A stretch of DNA of 64,000 nucleotides from Clostridium sp. DSM 17811 (GTDB lineage: Bacteria > Bacillota > Clostridia > Clostridiales > Clostridiaceae). Location of the stretch: positions 62,001 through 126,000 of the forward strand of contig NZ_JAHLDU010000010.1 of NCBI RefSeq assembly GCF_018861905.1, in the 5' to 3' direction. Positions 25,329-36,139 of this stretch are shown one piece after another; position 1 is the first letter of the stretch; every line of letters begins with the position of its first letter. The notes under the pieces were generated by a model, which was given only the letters and a program-made list of their open reading frames with translations, searched no databases and was not told the origin of the DNA. Position numbers and translations under genes: made by a program.

Positions 25329-27512
25329 ATGTTAGAAAAATTATTATCTAAGATTGAAAATAATTGTAATAATGTAGACAAAGACCTTATTATTAAAGCA
25401 TTTAATTTTTCTTATGCTGCACATAAAGAGCAAAAGAGAGAATCTGGTGAACCATATATAGTTCATCCAGTAGAAGTAGCATGTATTTTAGCAGAAATGG
25501 GACTTGATACTAGTACAATTGTTGCGGGCTTACTTCATGATGTAATTGAGGATACAGTATATACTTTTGAAGATGTAAGCAGAGAATTTAATATAGAGGT
25601 AGCAAATTTGGTGGAAGGCGTTACTAAGCTTGGACTTATAAAATATAAGACTAAGGAAGAGGAACAAGCTGATAATGTTCGTAAAATGTTACTTGCTATG
25701 GCAAAAGATATTAGAGTTATTCTTATTAAGCTTGCAGATAGACTTCACAATATGCGAACGCTTAAATATATGCCAATTGTAAAACAAAAACAAAAAGCAA
25801 AAGAAACTTTGGATATCTATGCTCCGCTCGCACATAGGCTTGGAATGTCTAAAATAAAATGGGAACTTGAGGATTTATCACTAAGATATTTAAACCCAAA
25901 TGAATATTATAATCTAGTAAGAAAAATTGCGGAAAAAAGAGTTGAGCGTGAAGATAATATTAACAATATAATGAAGGAATTAAAATATAACTTAAATATT
26001 GTTGGAATAGAAGCTGAACTTGATGGTAGACCAAAGCATTTTTACAGTATATATAGAAAGATGGCTACCCAAAACAAGACTATAGATCAAGTTTTTGATT
26101 TGACTGCCGTTAGAATTTTAGTAAATGATATTGGTAATTGCTATGCGGCTTTGGGTATAGTACATACAGTTTATAAACCAATTCCAGGAAGATTTAAAGA
26201 TTATATTGCTATGCCAAAACCTAATATGTACCAGTCACTTCATTCAACAGTAATAGGGCCACATGGAAAACCTTTTGAAATACAGATTAGAACCTATGAG
26301 ATGCATAAAACTGCAGAGTATGGTATTGCAGCTCATTGGAAATATAAAGAGGGTACAGATCAAAGTGATGATAAAAATCTTGATTCTAAACTTTCATGGC
26401 TAAAGGATATTCTTGAATGGCAAGGGGAAACTTTTGATGCAGAAGAATTTATGGAAGGTTTTAAAATTGATTTATTCTCAGATGAAGTTTTCGTATTTAC
26501 ACCTAAAGGTGAGGTTATTAACTTACCTTTAGATGCAACTCCAATTGACTTTGCATATAGAATACATACAGATATTGGAAACAAGTGTATGGGTGCAAAA
26601 GTAAATGGAAGAATGGTGCCACTTGAATATCACTTAAAAACTGGAGAAATAGTTGAAGTTATAACTTCACCTACGGCTAAGGGTCCTAATATTGATTGGC
26701 TAAATATTACAAAAAGTAATCAAGCTAAGAGTAAAATTAAGGCCTGGTTTAAAAAGTCCAAAAGAGAAGAAAGTATTGAAAAAGGTAAAGAACTATTAGA
26801 ACGAGAATCCAAAAGACAAGAATATAATTTTGGAGTGATTGCTAAGGGCGAAGCAATAGAAAAAATATACAAAAAATATAATTTTAGAAGTTTAGATGAT
26901 TTATTTGCATATGTTGGAGTGGGAGATATTATGCCTTCAACTGTAGTTAATAGATTGAGAGAAGTTTATGAGAATAAAAACAAACAAGAAAACATGACGG
27001 TTGAGGATATTGAGGAAAAGATAACTAAGACCATAAGCAAAGATGATAAAAAGAAATTGGATTATTCAGGATTAATAGTTAAAGGTGAAGGAAATCTACT
27101 TGTACGTTTCGCTAAATGCTGTAACCCAGTTCCAGGAGACGAAATAATAGGTTATATAACAATGGGTCGTGGAGTTTCTGTTCATAGACGTGATTGTAAA
27201 AACGCTAAATCCCTAATGAATAATGATGCAAATAAGGTGGTTGAAGTAAGCTGGGGAGTTTCAGAGGGAAAAGGGTATATTACCGAAATTCAAATTAAAG
27301 CTGATGACAAATATGGTCTATTATCTAGTATAATGGAGATAATAACATTAACTAAAACTCAACTTTATTCAATAAATGCAAAAACTTTAAAAAACAATGT
27401 TGCCTTAATAAATATAAAGTTAAAAGTTGCAGGGATAGATAATTTGAAAGAATTACAAAAGAAAATAGCTAAATTATCTGGTGTATTAGAAGTTTATAGG
27501 ATTAAAAATTAA
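25329..27512 (+). CDS. relA: (p)ppGpp synthetase/hydrolase, Rel type
   Basis: 727 residues with the full bifunctional order: HD hydrolase domain with His46, His70-Asp71 (LLHDVIEDT) and [10 protein letters not shown]; synthetase domain at about 200-340 ([20 protein letters not shown]); TGS domain near 385-450; zinc-finger region with [17 protein letters not shown]; and a C-terminal ACT domain. The HD residues are intact, so it should both make and break (p)ppGpp. It binds stalled ribosomes through the C-terminal half. Confidence 0.97.
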   Translation: MLEKLLSKIENNCNNVDKDLIIKAFNFSYAAHKEQKRESGEPYIVHPVEVACILAEMGLDTSTIVAGLLHDVIEDTVYTFEDVSREFNIEVANLVEGVTKLGLIKYKTKEEEQADNVRKMLLAMAKDIRVILIKLADRLHNMRTLKYMPIVKQKQKAKETLDIYAPLAHRLGMSKIKWELEDLSLRYLNPNEYYNLVRKIAEKRVEREDNINNIMKELKYNLNIVGIEAELDGRPKHFYSIYRKMATQNKTIDQVFDLTAVRILVNDIGNCYAALGIVHTVYKPIPGRFKDYIAMPKPNMYQSLHSTVIGPHGKPFEIQIRTYEMHKTAEYGIAAHWKYKEGTDQSDDKNLDSKLSWLKDILEWQGETFDAEEFMEGFKIDLFSDEVFVFTPKGEVINLPLDATPIDFAYRIHTDIGNKCMGAKVNGRMVPLEYHLKTGEIVEVITSPTAKGPNIDWLNITKSNQAKSKIKAWFKKSKREESIEKGKELLERESKRQEYNFGVIAKGEAIEKIYKKYNFRSLDDLFAYVGVGDIMPSTVVNRLREVYENKNKQENMTVEDIEEKITKTISKDDKKKLDYSGLIVKGEGNLLVRFAKCCNPVPGDEIIGYITMGRGVSVHRRDCKNAKSLMNNDANKVVEVSWGVSEGKGYITEIQIKADDKYGLLSSIMEIITLTKTQLYSINAKTLKNNVALINIKLKVAGIDNLKELQKKIAKLSGVLEVYRIKN

Positions 27513-27544
27513 GAATTGTTTTATTTTATTTAGGAGATGTATTT

Positions 27545-27991
27545 ATGAGAGCAGTAGTTCAAAGAGTTAAATCATCAAGGGTTGAAGTGAGTGGCAAAGT
27601 AGTTAGTGAAATAGGGTTTGGTTTAAATGTTTTAGTTGGAATATGTGATGGAGATACATTGGATGATATAAAGTACTTAAAGGATAAAATTTTAAATCTT
27701 AGAATTTTTGATGAAGATGATAAAATGAACAAATCTTTAATAGATGTTGGCGGAGAACTTCTTATAGTCTCACAATTCACATTATATGGAGATTGTAGGA
27801 AAGGCAGAAGACCAAGTTTTATGAGAGCCCTTGGTGGTCAGCAATCTGAAAAATTGTATTTAGAGTTTGTAAAACAGTGTGCGGAAGTAATAGGCGAAGT
27901 TAAAACTGGAGAATTTGGGGCGGATATGCAAGTTTATATCCAAAATGATGGCCCAGTAACTCTGCTTTTAGAGAGTAAGAAAGATTTCTAG
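27545..27991 (+). CDS. dtd: D-aminoacyl-tRNA deacylase
   Basis: 148 residues. Family marks: MRAVVQRV start, the [17 protein letters not shown] block with the catalytic Thr/Ser region, and the cross-subunit NDGPVTL with the cis Gly-Pro. The dimer frees D-amino acids and glycine mis-loaded on tRNA. TAGGAGATG lies before the ATG; relA ends 32 bases upstream. Confidence 0.97.
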   Translation: MRAVVQRVKSSRVEVSGKVVSEIGFGLNVLVGICDGDTLDDIKYLKDKILNLRIFDEDDKMNKSLIDVGGELLIVSQFTLYGDCRKGRRPSFMRALGGQQSEKLYLEFVKQCAEVIGEVKTGEFGADMQVYIQNDGPVTLLLESKKDF

Positions 27992-28001
27992 GAGGATTAG
28001 A

Positions 28002-28610
28002 ATGGAAATTAAAAAAGTTATAGCAGGAATATATGAAGCAAATTGTTATATTGTAATGGATAAGAACACAAGTGAAGCGGTAGTGATTGATCCAGGTGGA
28101 GATGTTGATGATATTGTTAAAGTAATAAACAATATGGGTGCGAAAGTTAAGTATATACTTTTAACACATGGTCATGTAGATCATACATCGGGGGTTTGCG
28201 AACTTAAAGCAATAACAAATGCAATAGTTTGTATAAGCAAAAAAGATGATGATTTAATAACTAAAGGTGAGTATTTATTTGGACCTCTTATTAAAGGTGG
28301 TGCAGATAAATTATTAAGTGATGGTGATATAATAAAAATTAAAAACATTCAAATTACTTGTGTAGATACTCCAGGGCATACACCTGGTGGCATGAGCTTT
28401 TTAACAGGCAAATGTTCGTTTACTGGGGATACACTTTTTGCAGGTTCTATTGGGAGAACAGATTTCGTAGGAGGAGATTTTAATGCTATAATTAATAGTA
28501 TTAAATCAAAGCTTTTGTGCCTTCCAGGTGACACCTTGGTCTATCCTGGTCATGGACCTGGTAGTACAATAAATAAAGAAAAATTAAACAATCCATTTTT
28601 ACAGGATTAA
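28002..28610 (+). CDS. Metallo-beta-lactamase-fold hydrolase (YqgX/glyoxalase II-like)
   Basis: 202 residues. The metal-binding motif THGHVDHTSG gives His56, His58, Asp60 and His61; further ligands are in TPGHTPGGMSF, FTGDTLF and VYPGHGPGS. This size and pattern match the short hydroxyacylglutathione-hydrolase-like group found between dtd and hemZ in Firmicutes. The substrate is unknown; with no glutathione in most clostridia, another thioester is likely. Starts 10 bases after dtd. Confidence 0.9.
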   Translation: MEIKKVIAGIYEANCYIVMDKNTSEAVVIDPGGDVDDIVKVINNMGAKVKYILLTHGHVDHTSGVCELKAITNAIVCISKKDDDLITKGEYLFGPLIKGGADKLLSDGDIIKIKNIQITCVDTPGHTPGGMSFLTGKCSFTGDTLFAGSIGRTDFVGGDFNAIINSIKSKLLCLPGDTLVYPGHGPGSTINKEKLNNPFLQD

Positions 28611-28663
28611 TATGGTGTATAATATATTAGGATATTATACACTATGTTTATTAAGGAGTTAAG

Positions 28664-30091
28664 ATGATAAAAGTAAAATTAAGTAATGAGCAATTTAATT
28701 ATGATGTATTTCAAATCATAAATTTATTTTATTTTTTCCCAGATATTAAGTTCGTAGAAGAAGATTATGATTTTAATATTAATGTAGGGGAAACTGTAAT
28801 AGATATACAAGGCGAGCCTGAAAGTTTTAAGTATTTTGTTAATAATGCATATAAACTTAAGGATGAAGTTAAAAAGGCTGTTTTTATATATTTTTCAAAA
28901 AACACAACTCAGGAACTTCCGTGGGGTACAATAATAGGAATTAGACCTTCTAAAAAAGCTCTTGACTTGCTCGAAAGGGGAGTAACAGACGATAAAATAA
29001 TCGCAGAGTTTAAAGAAAAACATGTTACAAGAGAAGATAAAGCACAACTTTGTATTGATGTTGCAAAATTTGAGCGAAATATTGTTAATAAAGAAAAAAA
29101 TAATGTAAGTATTTACATTGATATGCCATTTTGTCCTACTAGGTGTATATATTGTTCCTTTACTTCTAATCCTATAGGTAAATGCAAAAATATTGTTATG
29201 CCTTATCTCGAGGCTTTAGCTCATGAGATTAAGAGTATAGGTGAGTACATACTCGAAAAGAAGTTAAATATAGAATGTGTATATTTTGGTGGGGGTACAC
29301 CTACAGCAATAAACAATGAACAATTTGAGTTTATAATGAATTATATATATGATGCATTTATTTTGCAAAACAATGTGCGAGAATTTACAGTGGAATGTGG
29401 AAGACCGGATAGCATAACACGTGAAAAGTTAATTACTATGAAAAAATATGGGGTACATCGAATAAGCATTAACCCTCAAACAATGAATGATGATACATTG
29501 AAATTAATTGGAAGAAATCACAACGTAGAAGATGTTTTTGAAAAATTTGAAATGGCAAGGGAATTAGGGTTTAATAATATAAATATGGATTTGATAGTAG
29601 GTCTACCTGGAGAAAAAATTTCACATATGATTAAAACTTGTAATGAAATTTATAAGATTAAACCGGATAGTATTACAATTCATGGTATGTCTATAAAAAG
29701 AGCTTCAAGGCTTCATGAAAATATGCTTAATAATTATAGATTTGAAGTTCCAGGGCAAGAAGAACTAAATAAAATGTATGGGCTTACTGTAGAATTAACA
29801 AAAAAACTTGATATGAAACCATATTATATGTATAAGCAGAAAAATATGATAGGCAATATGGAAAACATAGGATACACAGCGCTTTCTAAAGAAGGAATCT
29901 ATAATATTCAAATGATTGAAGAAAAACAGACAGTCATTGCACTAGGTGCAGATGCAGTTTCTAAAGTCGTGTTTTTAGATGAAAATAGACATGAAAGGTT
30001 CGCAAACGTAAAGGATGTTCGTGAATACATAAAAAGAGTAGATGAAATGATTGATAAGAAAATTGTATTACTTAATACATTATATGCTTAA
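28664..30091 (+). CDS. hemZ: Coproporphyrinogen III dehydrogenase-like radical SAM protein HemZ
   Basis: 475 residues. The radical SAM cluster motif is CPTRCIYCSF (Cys157, Cys161, Cys164), with GGGTPTA afterwards and a HemN-like C-terminal region. The N-terminal 150 residues are specific to the HemZ branch. HemZ proteins are annotated as oxygen-independent coproporphyrinogen oxidases, but HemN-like branches also include heme chaperones and other enzymes, so the reaction is uncertain. No other haem gene is in the window. In the usual clostridial order hisS comes next; here aspS does. Confidence 0.88.
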   Translation: MIKVKLSNEQFNYDVFQIINLFYFFPDIKFVEEDYDFNINVGETVIDIQGEPESFKYFVNNAYKLKDEVKKAVFIYFSKNTTQELPWGTIIGIRPSKKALDLLERGVTDDKIIAEFKEKHVTREDKAQLCIDVAKFERNIVNKEKNNVSIYIDMPFCPTRCIYCSFTSNPIGKCKNIVMPYLEALAHEIKSIGEYILEKKLNIECVYFGGGTPTAINNEQFEFIMNYIYDAFILQNNVREFTVECGRPDSITREKLITMKKYGVHRISINPQTMNDDTLKLIGRNHNVEDVFEKFEMARELGFNNINMDLIVGLPGEKISHMIKTCNEIYKIKPDSITIHGMSIKRASRLHENMLNNYRFEVPGQEELNKMYGLTVELTKKLDMKPYYMYKQKNMIGNMENIGYTALSKEGIYNIQMIEEKQTVIALGADAVSKVVFLDENRHERFANVKDVREYIKRVDEMIDKKIVLLNTLYA

Positions 30092-30170
30092 AATATAATG
30101 TATATTAAAGCGCCTAAGGGTACTGATTTAAGTGTTAATATAATTTATAATAAGGAAGGAGAAAAATAAA

Positions 30171-31952
30171 ATGGCAGAAGCATTAAATGGTTTAAAGAGA
30201 ACCAATATGTGTGGAGATCTTAGAGAATCACACATATCAAATACAATAACAGTAATGGGCTGGGTTCAAAGAAAAAGAAATCTAGGGGGACTTGTTTTTA
30301 TAGATTTAAGAGATAGAACAGGAATACTTCAATTAGTATTTGGAGAAGAAATAAACAAAGAAGCTTTTGAAAAAGCAGATAAAGTAAAACCAGAATACTG
30401 CCTTGCTGTAACTGGTGAACTTGTTAAAAGACAATCTCCAAATGAAAATCTACCAACTGGGCTTGTAGAGGTTAAAGGAGAGCAAATAAAAATATTGTCT
30501 GAATCAGAAACACCTCCTATATATATAAAAGAAGGTCTAGATGCAGCAGAAAATATACGTCTAAAATATAGATATCTAGATTTAAGACGGCCAGATATGC
30601 AAAAAATATTTATGATACGATCTAAAACAACTAAGGTTGTTCGCGACTTTTTAGATGAAAATGGATTCTTAGAAATAGAAACACCTATGCTTACAAAAAG
30701 TACTCCTGAGGGTGCCAGGGATTATCTAGTCCCAAGTAGAAATTATCCAGGTATGTTCTATGCACTTCCACAATCACCACAGCTATTTAAACAATTACTA
30801 ATGGTTTCTGGGTATGATAAATACTTTCAACTTGCAAGATGTTTTAGAGATGAAGATTTGAGAGCTAATAGACAACCAGAGTTTACACAAATTGATATAG
30901 AAATGTCGTTTGTTGAAGAAGATGATGTTATGGCTATTAACGAAGCACTAATTAAAAAAGTATTTAAGGAAGTTGTGAATGAAGATGTTAAACTTCCTAT
31001 AAGGCGAATGAAGTATAAAGAAGCTATGAGTAAATATGGTTCAGATAAGCCAGATATAAGATTTGGAATGGAAATTAATGATATTACAAGCGTTGTAAAA
31101 GATTCTGAATTTGTAGTGTTTAAAAGCGCTATAGAAAATGGTGGCTCAGTAAGAGCTATAAAAGTTGAGAATGCTGCAGATATGGGAAGAAAGAAATTAG
31201 ATAAATTTGGTGAGTTTGTTAAGACTTATAGAGCAAAAGGGCTTGCCTGGATTGCATGTAAAGAAGATGGAATAAAATCACCTATGGCTAAGTTCTTTAA
31301 TGACCAGCAAATGCAAGAAATACTCGATAAGGTTGAGGCAAAAACTGGAGATCTAGTGCTTATTGTTGCAGATAAGGATAGTATAACACTACAAAGTTTA
31401 GGAGCCTTAAGATTACATGTAGCTAAAGAACTAGAAATTTTAAAAGATAATAAGGAATTTAATTTTGTATGGATTACAGAATTCCCTTTATTTGATTATA
31501 GTGAAGAAGAAAATAGATATATAGCAGCGCATCATCCTTTCACAATGCCAATGGATGAAGATCTACAGTATCTTGAATCAGATCCAGGTAGAGTTCGTGC
31601 TAAAGCTTATGATATAGTCTTAAATGGAGAAGAATTAGGTGGAGGAAGTATAAGAATACATAGTTCAGAGCTTCAAGAAACTATGTTTAAGGTTTTGGGA
31701 TTTACACAGGAAAAGGCATGGGAAAGATTCGGTTTCTTACTAGAAGCATTTAAATTTGGCCCACCACCTCACGGCGGACTTGCTTTTGGACTAGATAGAA
31801 TGATAATGTTTTTAGCAGGAACAGATAACATCAAGGATGTTATTGCTTTCCCGAAAAATCAAAATGCTTACTGTCCAATGAGTGAGGCACCAAACATGGT
31901 TGATGACAAACAGCTAAAAGAACTTGGTATTACAAAAGCTGAGGTAAAATGA
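30171..31952 (+). CDS. aspS: Aspartyl-tRNA synthetase
   Basis: 593 residues, the bacterial long form: N-terminal OB anticodon-binding domain (GWVQRKRNLGGLVFIDLRDR), class II core with CFRDEDLRANRQPEFTQIDI (motif 2), a GAD insertion domain near 290-420, and motif 3 GLAFGLDRMIMFLAG. Whether it is strictly Asp-specific or also charges tRNA-Asn cannot be settled from this window. AAGGAAGGAG precedes the ATG. Its stop overlaps the start of the CsoR-like gene (ATGA). Confidence 0.96.
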   Translation: MAEALNGLKRTNMCGDLRESHISNTITVMGWVQRKRNLGGLVFIDLRDRTGILQLVFGEEINKEAFEKADKVKPEYCLAVTGELVKRQSPNENLPTGLVEVKGEQIKILSESETPPIYIKEGLDAAENIRLKYRYLDLRRPDMQKIFMIRSKTTKVVRDFLDENGFLEIETPMLTKSTPEGARDYLVPSRNYPGMFYALPQSPQLFKQLLMVSGYDKYFQLARCFRDEDLRANRQPEFTQIDIEMSFVEEDDVMAINEALIKKVFKEVVNEDVKLPIRRMKYKEAMSKYGSDKPDIRFGMEINDITSVVKDSEFVVFKSAIENGGSVRAIKVENAADMGRKKLDKFGEFVKTYRAKGLAWIACKEDGIKSPMAKFFNDQQMQEILDKVEAKTGDLVLIVADKDSITLQSLGALRLHVAKELEILKDNKEFNFVWITEFPLFDYSEEENRYIAAHHPFTMPMDEDLQYLESDPGRVRAKAYDIVLNGEELGGGSIRIHSSELQETMFKVLGFTQEKAWERFGFLLEAFKFGPPPHGGLAFGLDRMIMFLAGTDNIKDVIAFPKNQNAYCPMSEAPNMVDDKQLKELGITKAEVK

Positions 31953-32251
31953 TAAATGATGATAAATCAATAAATGACGAATTAGTAAAAAATATTCAAG
32001 TTAGATTGAGGAAGATCGAGGGACAAGTTAAAGGTATAGAAAAGATGATAACAAGTGAAGCTTGCTGCAAAGACGTATTGGTTCAAGTCGCCGCAGCAAG
32101 AGCCGCTATGAATAAAGTTGGTGGACTTGTTTTAGAAAGATATACAAAGAATTGTCTTTTACATGAAGATGGTGGTAGTGATGAAGAAAAGAATGAAGAA
32201 AAAGCTAAAATTGAAGAGCTAGTCTCAACTTTTCTTATGTTTTTAAAGTGA
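31949..32251 (+). CDS. CsoR/FrmR-family regulator with atypical ligand set
   Basis: 100 residues, all-helical CsoR fold: RKIEGQVKGIEKMI, then CCKDVLVQVAAARAAMNKV. In CsoR, copper is held by Cys, His and Cys in the order C...HxxxC. Here the first is Cys40 (Cys39 adjacent), but the His position is Tyr65 (ERYTKNCLL) and the last is Cys69. Loss of the His with two cysteines kept is also seen in CstR, which senses persulfides. Metal versus sulfur sensing is therefore open. The start overlaps the aspS stop by 4 bases, so it is translated from the aspS message. No operator was identified. Confidence 0.85.
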   Translation: MINDDKSINDELVKNIQVRLRKIEGQVKGIEKMITSEACCKDVLVQVAAARAAMNKVGGLVLERYTKNCLLHEDGGSDEEKNEEKAKIEELVSTFLMFLK

Positions 32252-32255
32252 AAAT

Positions 32256-32298
32256 AAAGAAGTGAAATTTGATATCAAATTTTACTTCTTTATTTTTT
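32256..32298. terminator. Bidirectional terminator between csoR-like gene and thrE genes
   Basis: AAAGAAGTGAAATTTGA and its near-perfect complement form a long stem, with TATTTTTTT on the plus side and a T-rich tract on the minus side. The stop codon of the converging exporter gene at 32282 lies inside it. Confidence 0.85.
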
Positions 32299-32707
32299 TA
32301 AAAATTGTACTTATTGAAGCTACCAATACTATTCCAACTGCAATTGCACCTGCACTAAATAGCGTCTCAGCGCCTTTGGTTAGAGCAACAGTAAAGTTAC
32401 CTTTTACAGCTTCAAGGGTGGCATAATACATTCCACCACCGGGCACAAGGGGTATAATTGCACAGATTACAAACATAGTCACAGGATTTTTATATAATCT
32501 TGCCATTATTTCTGAATATATGCTACCAACCATTGATGCAAGAAACAATGAAAAAACGAGGGATGGTTGAAGTCTTCCAGAAATAAGATAAGTAAGCCAA
32601 GCAAGTCCACCTCCAAGTGATGCGATTATTAGGTTTTTACCACGAATGTTAAATAATACTCCAAAACCTAGAGAACTTAAAAATGCGTAAAAAGAATTAA
32701 GAATCAT
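32282..32707 (-). CDS. Threonine/serine exporter, small membrane subunit (ThrE_2 type)
   Basis: 141 residues with four to five hydrophobic helices, and the family stretch IPLVPGGGMYYA near 100. It matches the C-terminal half of ThrE exporters, which in clostridia is often a separate gene. The ATG at 32707 overlaps the stop of the partner gene (ATGA), with GGAGG 9 bases upstream; an earlier in-frame start at 32737 would lie inside the partner and lacks such a site. Together the two should form one permease that exports threonine or serine by proton gradient. Confidence 0.87.
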   Translation of the reverse strand: MILNSFYAFLSSLGFGVLFNIRGKNLIIASLGGGLAWLTYLISGRLQPSLVFSLFLASMVGSIYSEIMARLYKNPVTMFVICAIIPLVPGGGMYYATLEAVKGNFTVALTKGAETLFSAGAIAVGIVLVASISTIFKKIKK

Positions 32708-33477
32708 ACAAGAGTACCTCCAAACAATAAGAACCAAATTTTGAAAATTATACTCGTGCCAGAAGATATGGCAACAGCTATAAATAAAGCCTCTATTGAT
32801 CTAGATATACCAGAAACTAAATCTCCAGCAATAGTATCCCTTATTGCATTTGTAATGGCTATGCCAGGTACTAGTAACATTATTGATCCTATTATTATAG
32901 TATCCATATTACCTACTAAATGAAGCGAGTTAGCTATTAGCGCTATGAGTGCAGCTACAGAACCGCTAAGCGTATTTTTTAAAAAACTATTTACCTCAAA
33001 TTTATCTAAAAATAAACTTAAATAATTAATAAGGGCTCCGATTATAAAGGCTACAAAGAAATCTTTATAATTTCCACCAAAAAGTAACGTAAAAAATCCT
33101 GCGCAGAAAGCTGAAAAAAAAGTAGTAGTCTTTTCAGAATAAGGTTGTAAATTATTAATATATTCAATTTCTTTTTTTATATCCACTATGGATAAAGGGG
33201 CCGATACAACTTGTCTTGATAGATTATTAATCATGGAAACCTTGCGAAGGTTAACTGTCCTAATGTGAATTCTTCTAATTAATGAAATGGTCTGATTTTT
33301 ACTATTAGTTATAGAAATCATAATGCCCGTAGGAGTAACAAAACTCTCAGTTCGTGATACGCCATAAGACTTACATATCATAGTTATTGTTTGCTCTACC
33401 CTATAAGTTTCCCCACCATTTTCTAAAATGATTTTACCGGCTTCAGCAGCGATTTGAATGATATCGTCAGTATACAT
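32704..33477 (-). CDS. Threonine/serine exporter, large subunit (ThrE_1 type)
   Basis: 257 residues. The N-terminal 110 residues are soluble and carry the family motif AGKIILENGGETYRVEQTI, once linked with a hydrolase-like domain; the rest has about five helices with the block LLVPGIAITNAIRDTIAGD. AAAGGAGA precedes the ATG. Cotranscribed with the small subunit. Substrate inferred from the family. Confidence 0.9.
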   Translation of the reverse strand: MYTDDIIQIAAEAGKIILENGGETYRVEQTITMICKSYGVSRTESFVTPTGIMISITNSKNQTISLIRRIHIRTVNLRKVSMINNLSRQVVSAPLSIVDIKKEIEYINNLQPYSEKTTTFFSAFCAGFFTLLFGGNYKDFFVAFIIGALINYLSLFLDKFEVNSFLKNTLSGSVAALIALIANSLHLVGNMDTIIIGSIMLLVPGIAITNAIRDTIAGDLVSGISRSIEALFIAVAISSGTSIIFKIWFLLFGGTLV

Positions 33478-33728
33478 ATAATCTCCTTTCTGAATAAATT
33501 TTACTTTAGATATTATATAGTATATAATAATAAAATTGCTCTATTAGTATATACCATAAAGCTAATAAATTCTTATTAGTTAGAAAATTAAGTTATTTTA
33601 TTTATTATTTTGCGGATTTTAATAGGTCACTTATGATTAAAAAATGTAATTTAGGTAGCATTAATTTCTTATATTAATAATATTTTATAAGAAAAATCAG
33701 AAAATTTCATGGAATTAGCATCTTTTAG

Positions 33729-33757
33729 TTGATAATTATCGTATAAAATTTTATAAT
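33729..33757 (+). promoter_or_regulatory. sigma-A promoter of glyA; rest of 33478-33869 gap without a gene
   Basis: TTGATA (33729-33734), 17 bases, TATAAT (33752-33757). The leader of about 105 bases contains the short palindrome TCTGAAATTTCAGA at 33776-33789. I looked for a riboswitch in the gap and recognised none. Confidence 0.6.
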
Positions 33758-33869
33758 ATAATTATACTATTTATTTCTGAAATTTCAGAGTATTATTTTT
33801 ATTGATTTTTATAATTATTAATGGAATCATTTTATTGGATTATTTAATTTAAAAGACGAGAGGAAGGGT

Positions 33870-35108
33870 ATGAACATGGAAGAATATTTAAAAAACAGTG
33901 ATTTAGCAATTTACGAAATAATTGAGGAAGAGAATAAAAGGCAGGAGGATCATATCGAACTAATTGCTTCAGAAAATTTTGTTAGTAGAGCTGTACTTGA
34001 AGCAAATGGATCTATATTAACTAATAAATATGCAGAAGGATATCCTGGAAAAAGATATTATGGCGGTTGTGAAGTAGTTGATAAAGTCGAAGATTTAGCT
34101 CGCACACGAATTAAAGAACTTTTCGGTGCTGAACATGCTAATGTGCAACCTCATTCAGGATCTCAAGCTAATATGGCTGTATATTTCTCTGTGCTTAAAC
34201 CAGGAGATACAGTACTAGGTATGAATTTGAGCCATGGAGGACATTTAACTCATGGAAGTCCAGTAAATTTCTCTGGAATATTATATAATTTTGTTCCTTA
34301 TGGTGTTGATTTAGAGACAGAAACAATAGACTATGAAAAAGTTAGAGCTTTGGCTAAAAAACATAATCCTAAAATGATAGTTGTTGGAGCTAGTGCTTAT
34401 CCAAGAGCTATAAATTTTAAACTATTTAGAGAAATATGTGATGAAGTTAATGCGTATATGTTTGTAGATATGGCACATATAGCAGGCCTTGTTGCAACAG
34501 GTGCACATGAGTCTCCAGTTCCATATGCTGATTTTGTTACTACTACAACTCATAAAACTTTGAGAGGTCCTAGAGGTGGAGTAATTTTATGTAAAGAAAA
34601 ATATGCAAAGGCAATAGATAAAGCTATTTTTCCAGGTATGCAAGGTGGACCTTTAATGCATACTATAGCAGCCAAAGCTGTTTGTTTCGGAGAAGCTCTT
34701 AAACCAGAATTTAAAGTTTATATTGAACAAGTTGTTAAAAATGCTAAGCTACTTGGAAAAGAACTTCAAAAATATGGTTTTAAGTTAGTATCTGGTGGTA
34801 CAGACAATCATCTTTTATTAATAGAATTAACAAATAAAAATATTACTGGTAAGGAAGCTGAAAAGTTATTAGATATCGTTGGGATTACAGTAAATAAAAA
34901 TACTGTACCAAATGAAACTTTAAGTCCATTTGTTACAAGTGGTATAAGGATTGGTACACCGGCTGTAACTACAAGAGGATTTAAAGAAGAAGAAATGAAA
35001 ATAATAGCTGAACTTATAAATGAAACTATAGAAAATAGAGAAGGAAATTTAGTACCAATTAGAGAAAAAGTAAAAGAGTTATGTAGTAGATTCCCATTAT
35101 ATAAATAG
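33870..35108 (+). CDS. glyA: Serine hydroxymethyltransferase
   Basis: 412 residues, full length. PLP-binding Lys229 lies in [26 protein letters not shown] and [13 protein letters not shown] near the N-terminus are the family's signature blocks. It interconverts serine and glycine with tetrahydrofolate and feeds one-carbon metabolism. The start may be ATG 33870 or ATG 33876; AGGAAGGG is only one base from the first and seven from the second, so the second may be the one used. The split threonine/serine exporter stands opposite on the minus strand. Confidence 0.97.
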   Translation: MNMEEYLKNSDLAIYEIIEEENKRQEDHIELIASENFVSRAVLEANGSILTNKYAEGYPGKRYYGGCEVVDKVEDLARTRIKELFGAEHANVQPHSGSQANMAVYFSVLKPGDTVLGMNLSHGGHLTHGSPVNFSGILYNFVPYGVDLETETIDYEKVRALAKKHNPKMIVVGASAYPRAINFKLFREICDEVNAYMFVDMAHIAGLVATGAHESPVPYADFVTTTTHKTLRGPRGGVILCKEKYAKAIDKAIFPGMQGGPLMHTIAAKAVCFGEALKPEFKVYIEQVVKNAKLLGKELQKYGFKLVSGGTDNHLLLIELTNKNITGKEAEKLLDIVGITVNKNTVPNETLSPFVTSGIRIGTPAVTTRGFKEEEMKIIAELINETIENREGNLVPIREKVKELCSRFPLYK

Positions 35109-35121
35109 AAAGAATAAAAAG

Positions 35122-35161
35122 TAGCAGTAACCTAGATTACTTAGGTTGCTGCTATATATTT
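35122..35161 (+). terminator. Intrinsic terminator after glyA
   Basis: TAGCAGTAACCTA pairs with TAGGTTGCTGCTA (one wobble), followed by TATATTTTTATG. Confidence 0.8.
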
Positions 35162-35245
35162 TTATGCTAATTTTTGATATAATTAAAGGCATTAATATAA
35201 TTTAAGGTTGTTAAACATTAGAAAAAAATGCTAGGGGGATGAATT

Positions 35246-36016
35246 ATGATTGACTCACATATACACACAGATTTTTCAGATGACTCTGAAATGAAAGTTC
35301 AGAATGCTTTGGAACAATCGAGAAAAAGTGGTATAGGTATGACTTTTACAGAACATCTAGATTTGAAATTTCCAGCAGGAGCAGATATGGCTTTTGATAT
35401 AGATAAGTATTTTAATGACTATGAGAAATATAGGAGTAAAAAGCTTATGCTTGGAATTGAAATTGGAATGCAAGAAGTTTGTTTAAAAGAAAATAGAGAA
35501 GTTGCAAGTAAATATCCTTTTGACTATATAATTGGGTCTATACATGCAGCAGGTGGGGAAGATATTTACTACCCAAAATATTATGAAGGTAAGACAAAAA
35601 AAGAAGCCTATGACAAATATTTTTTAACTATGCTTGCGAATGTGGAGCAACATGACTTTATTGATAGCTTGGGCCATATTGATTATATATCAAGATATGC
35701 AACTTATGATGATAAAGAAATACATTATCATGAGTTTGATGAATACATAAATGAGATTTTTAAATCTATAGTAAAAAATGAAAAAGTTATTGAAATTAAT
35801 ACTAGGCGTCTTGGAAATAAGGAAGCATATACTAATTTAATTAATATTTATAAAGCATATAGACAAATAGGTGGAAAATATGTAACCATAGGTTCAGATG
35901 CTCATAATGCAGAAAATATTGGTGCTTATTTTACTCAGGCTATTAGGCTCTGCGAGATATGTAACTTGAAACCTGTCTATTTTAAAGAAAGAAAAATGGA
36001 GTATATGATTATATAA
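35246..36016 (+). CDS. PHP-domain phosphatase, histidinol-phosphatase (HisJ) family
   Basis: 256 residues. The PHP metal site begins with SHIHTDFSDDSEM (His5, His7) and continues with FTEHLD, IGSIHA, SLGHIDYI and the late TIGSDAHN. The overall pattern fits the HisJ/HisK family, which removes phosphate from histidinol phosphate. There is no his operon in the window, so the role in histidine synthesis is inferred from family and may be wrong. CTAGGGGGA precedes the ATG. Confidence 0.85.
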   Translation: MIDSHIHTDFSDDSEMKVQNALEQSRKSGIGMTFTEHLDLKFPAGADMAFDIDKYFNDYEKYRSKKLMLGIEIGMQEVCLKENREVASKYPFDYIIGSIHAAGGEDIYYPKYYEGKTKKEAYDKYFLTMLANVEQHDFIDSLGHIDYISRYATYDDKEIHYHEFDEYINEIFKSIVKNEKVIEINTRRLGNKEAYTNLINIYKAYRQIGGKYVTIGSDAHNAENIGAYFTQAIRLCEICNLKPVYFKERKMEYMII

Positions 36017-36139
36017 TGAACTATGATTTACTAAAATGGCAGTATAGTTTATGGTATTACTATACCTATTATAATATTATTTTTATAAGCTTATTTAAGT
36101 AATTCGTTCTAAATAAGATTTTACAAGGAGGATAAACAA

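Noticed and set aside
32741-32923. 60-codon plus-strand frame over the thrE genes
   Set aside because: Antisense shadow of the exporter large subunit.
33478-33869. Riboswitch before glyA
   Set aside because: No glycine, SAM, THF or purine riboswitch core was recognised; only a promoter and a short palindrome.
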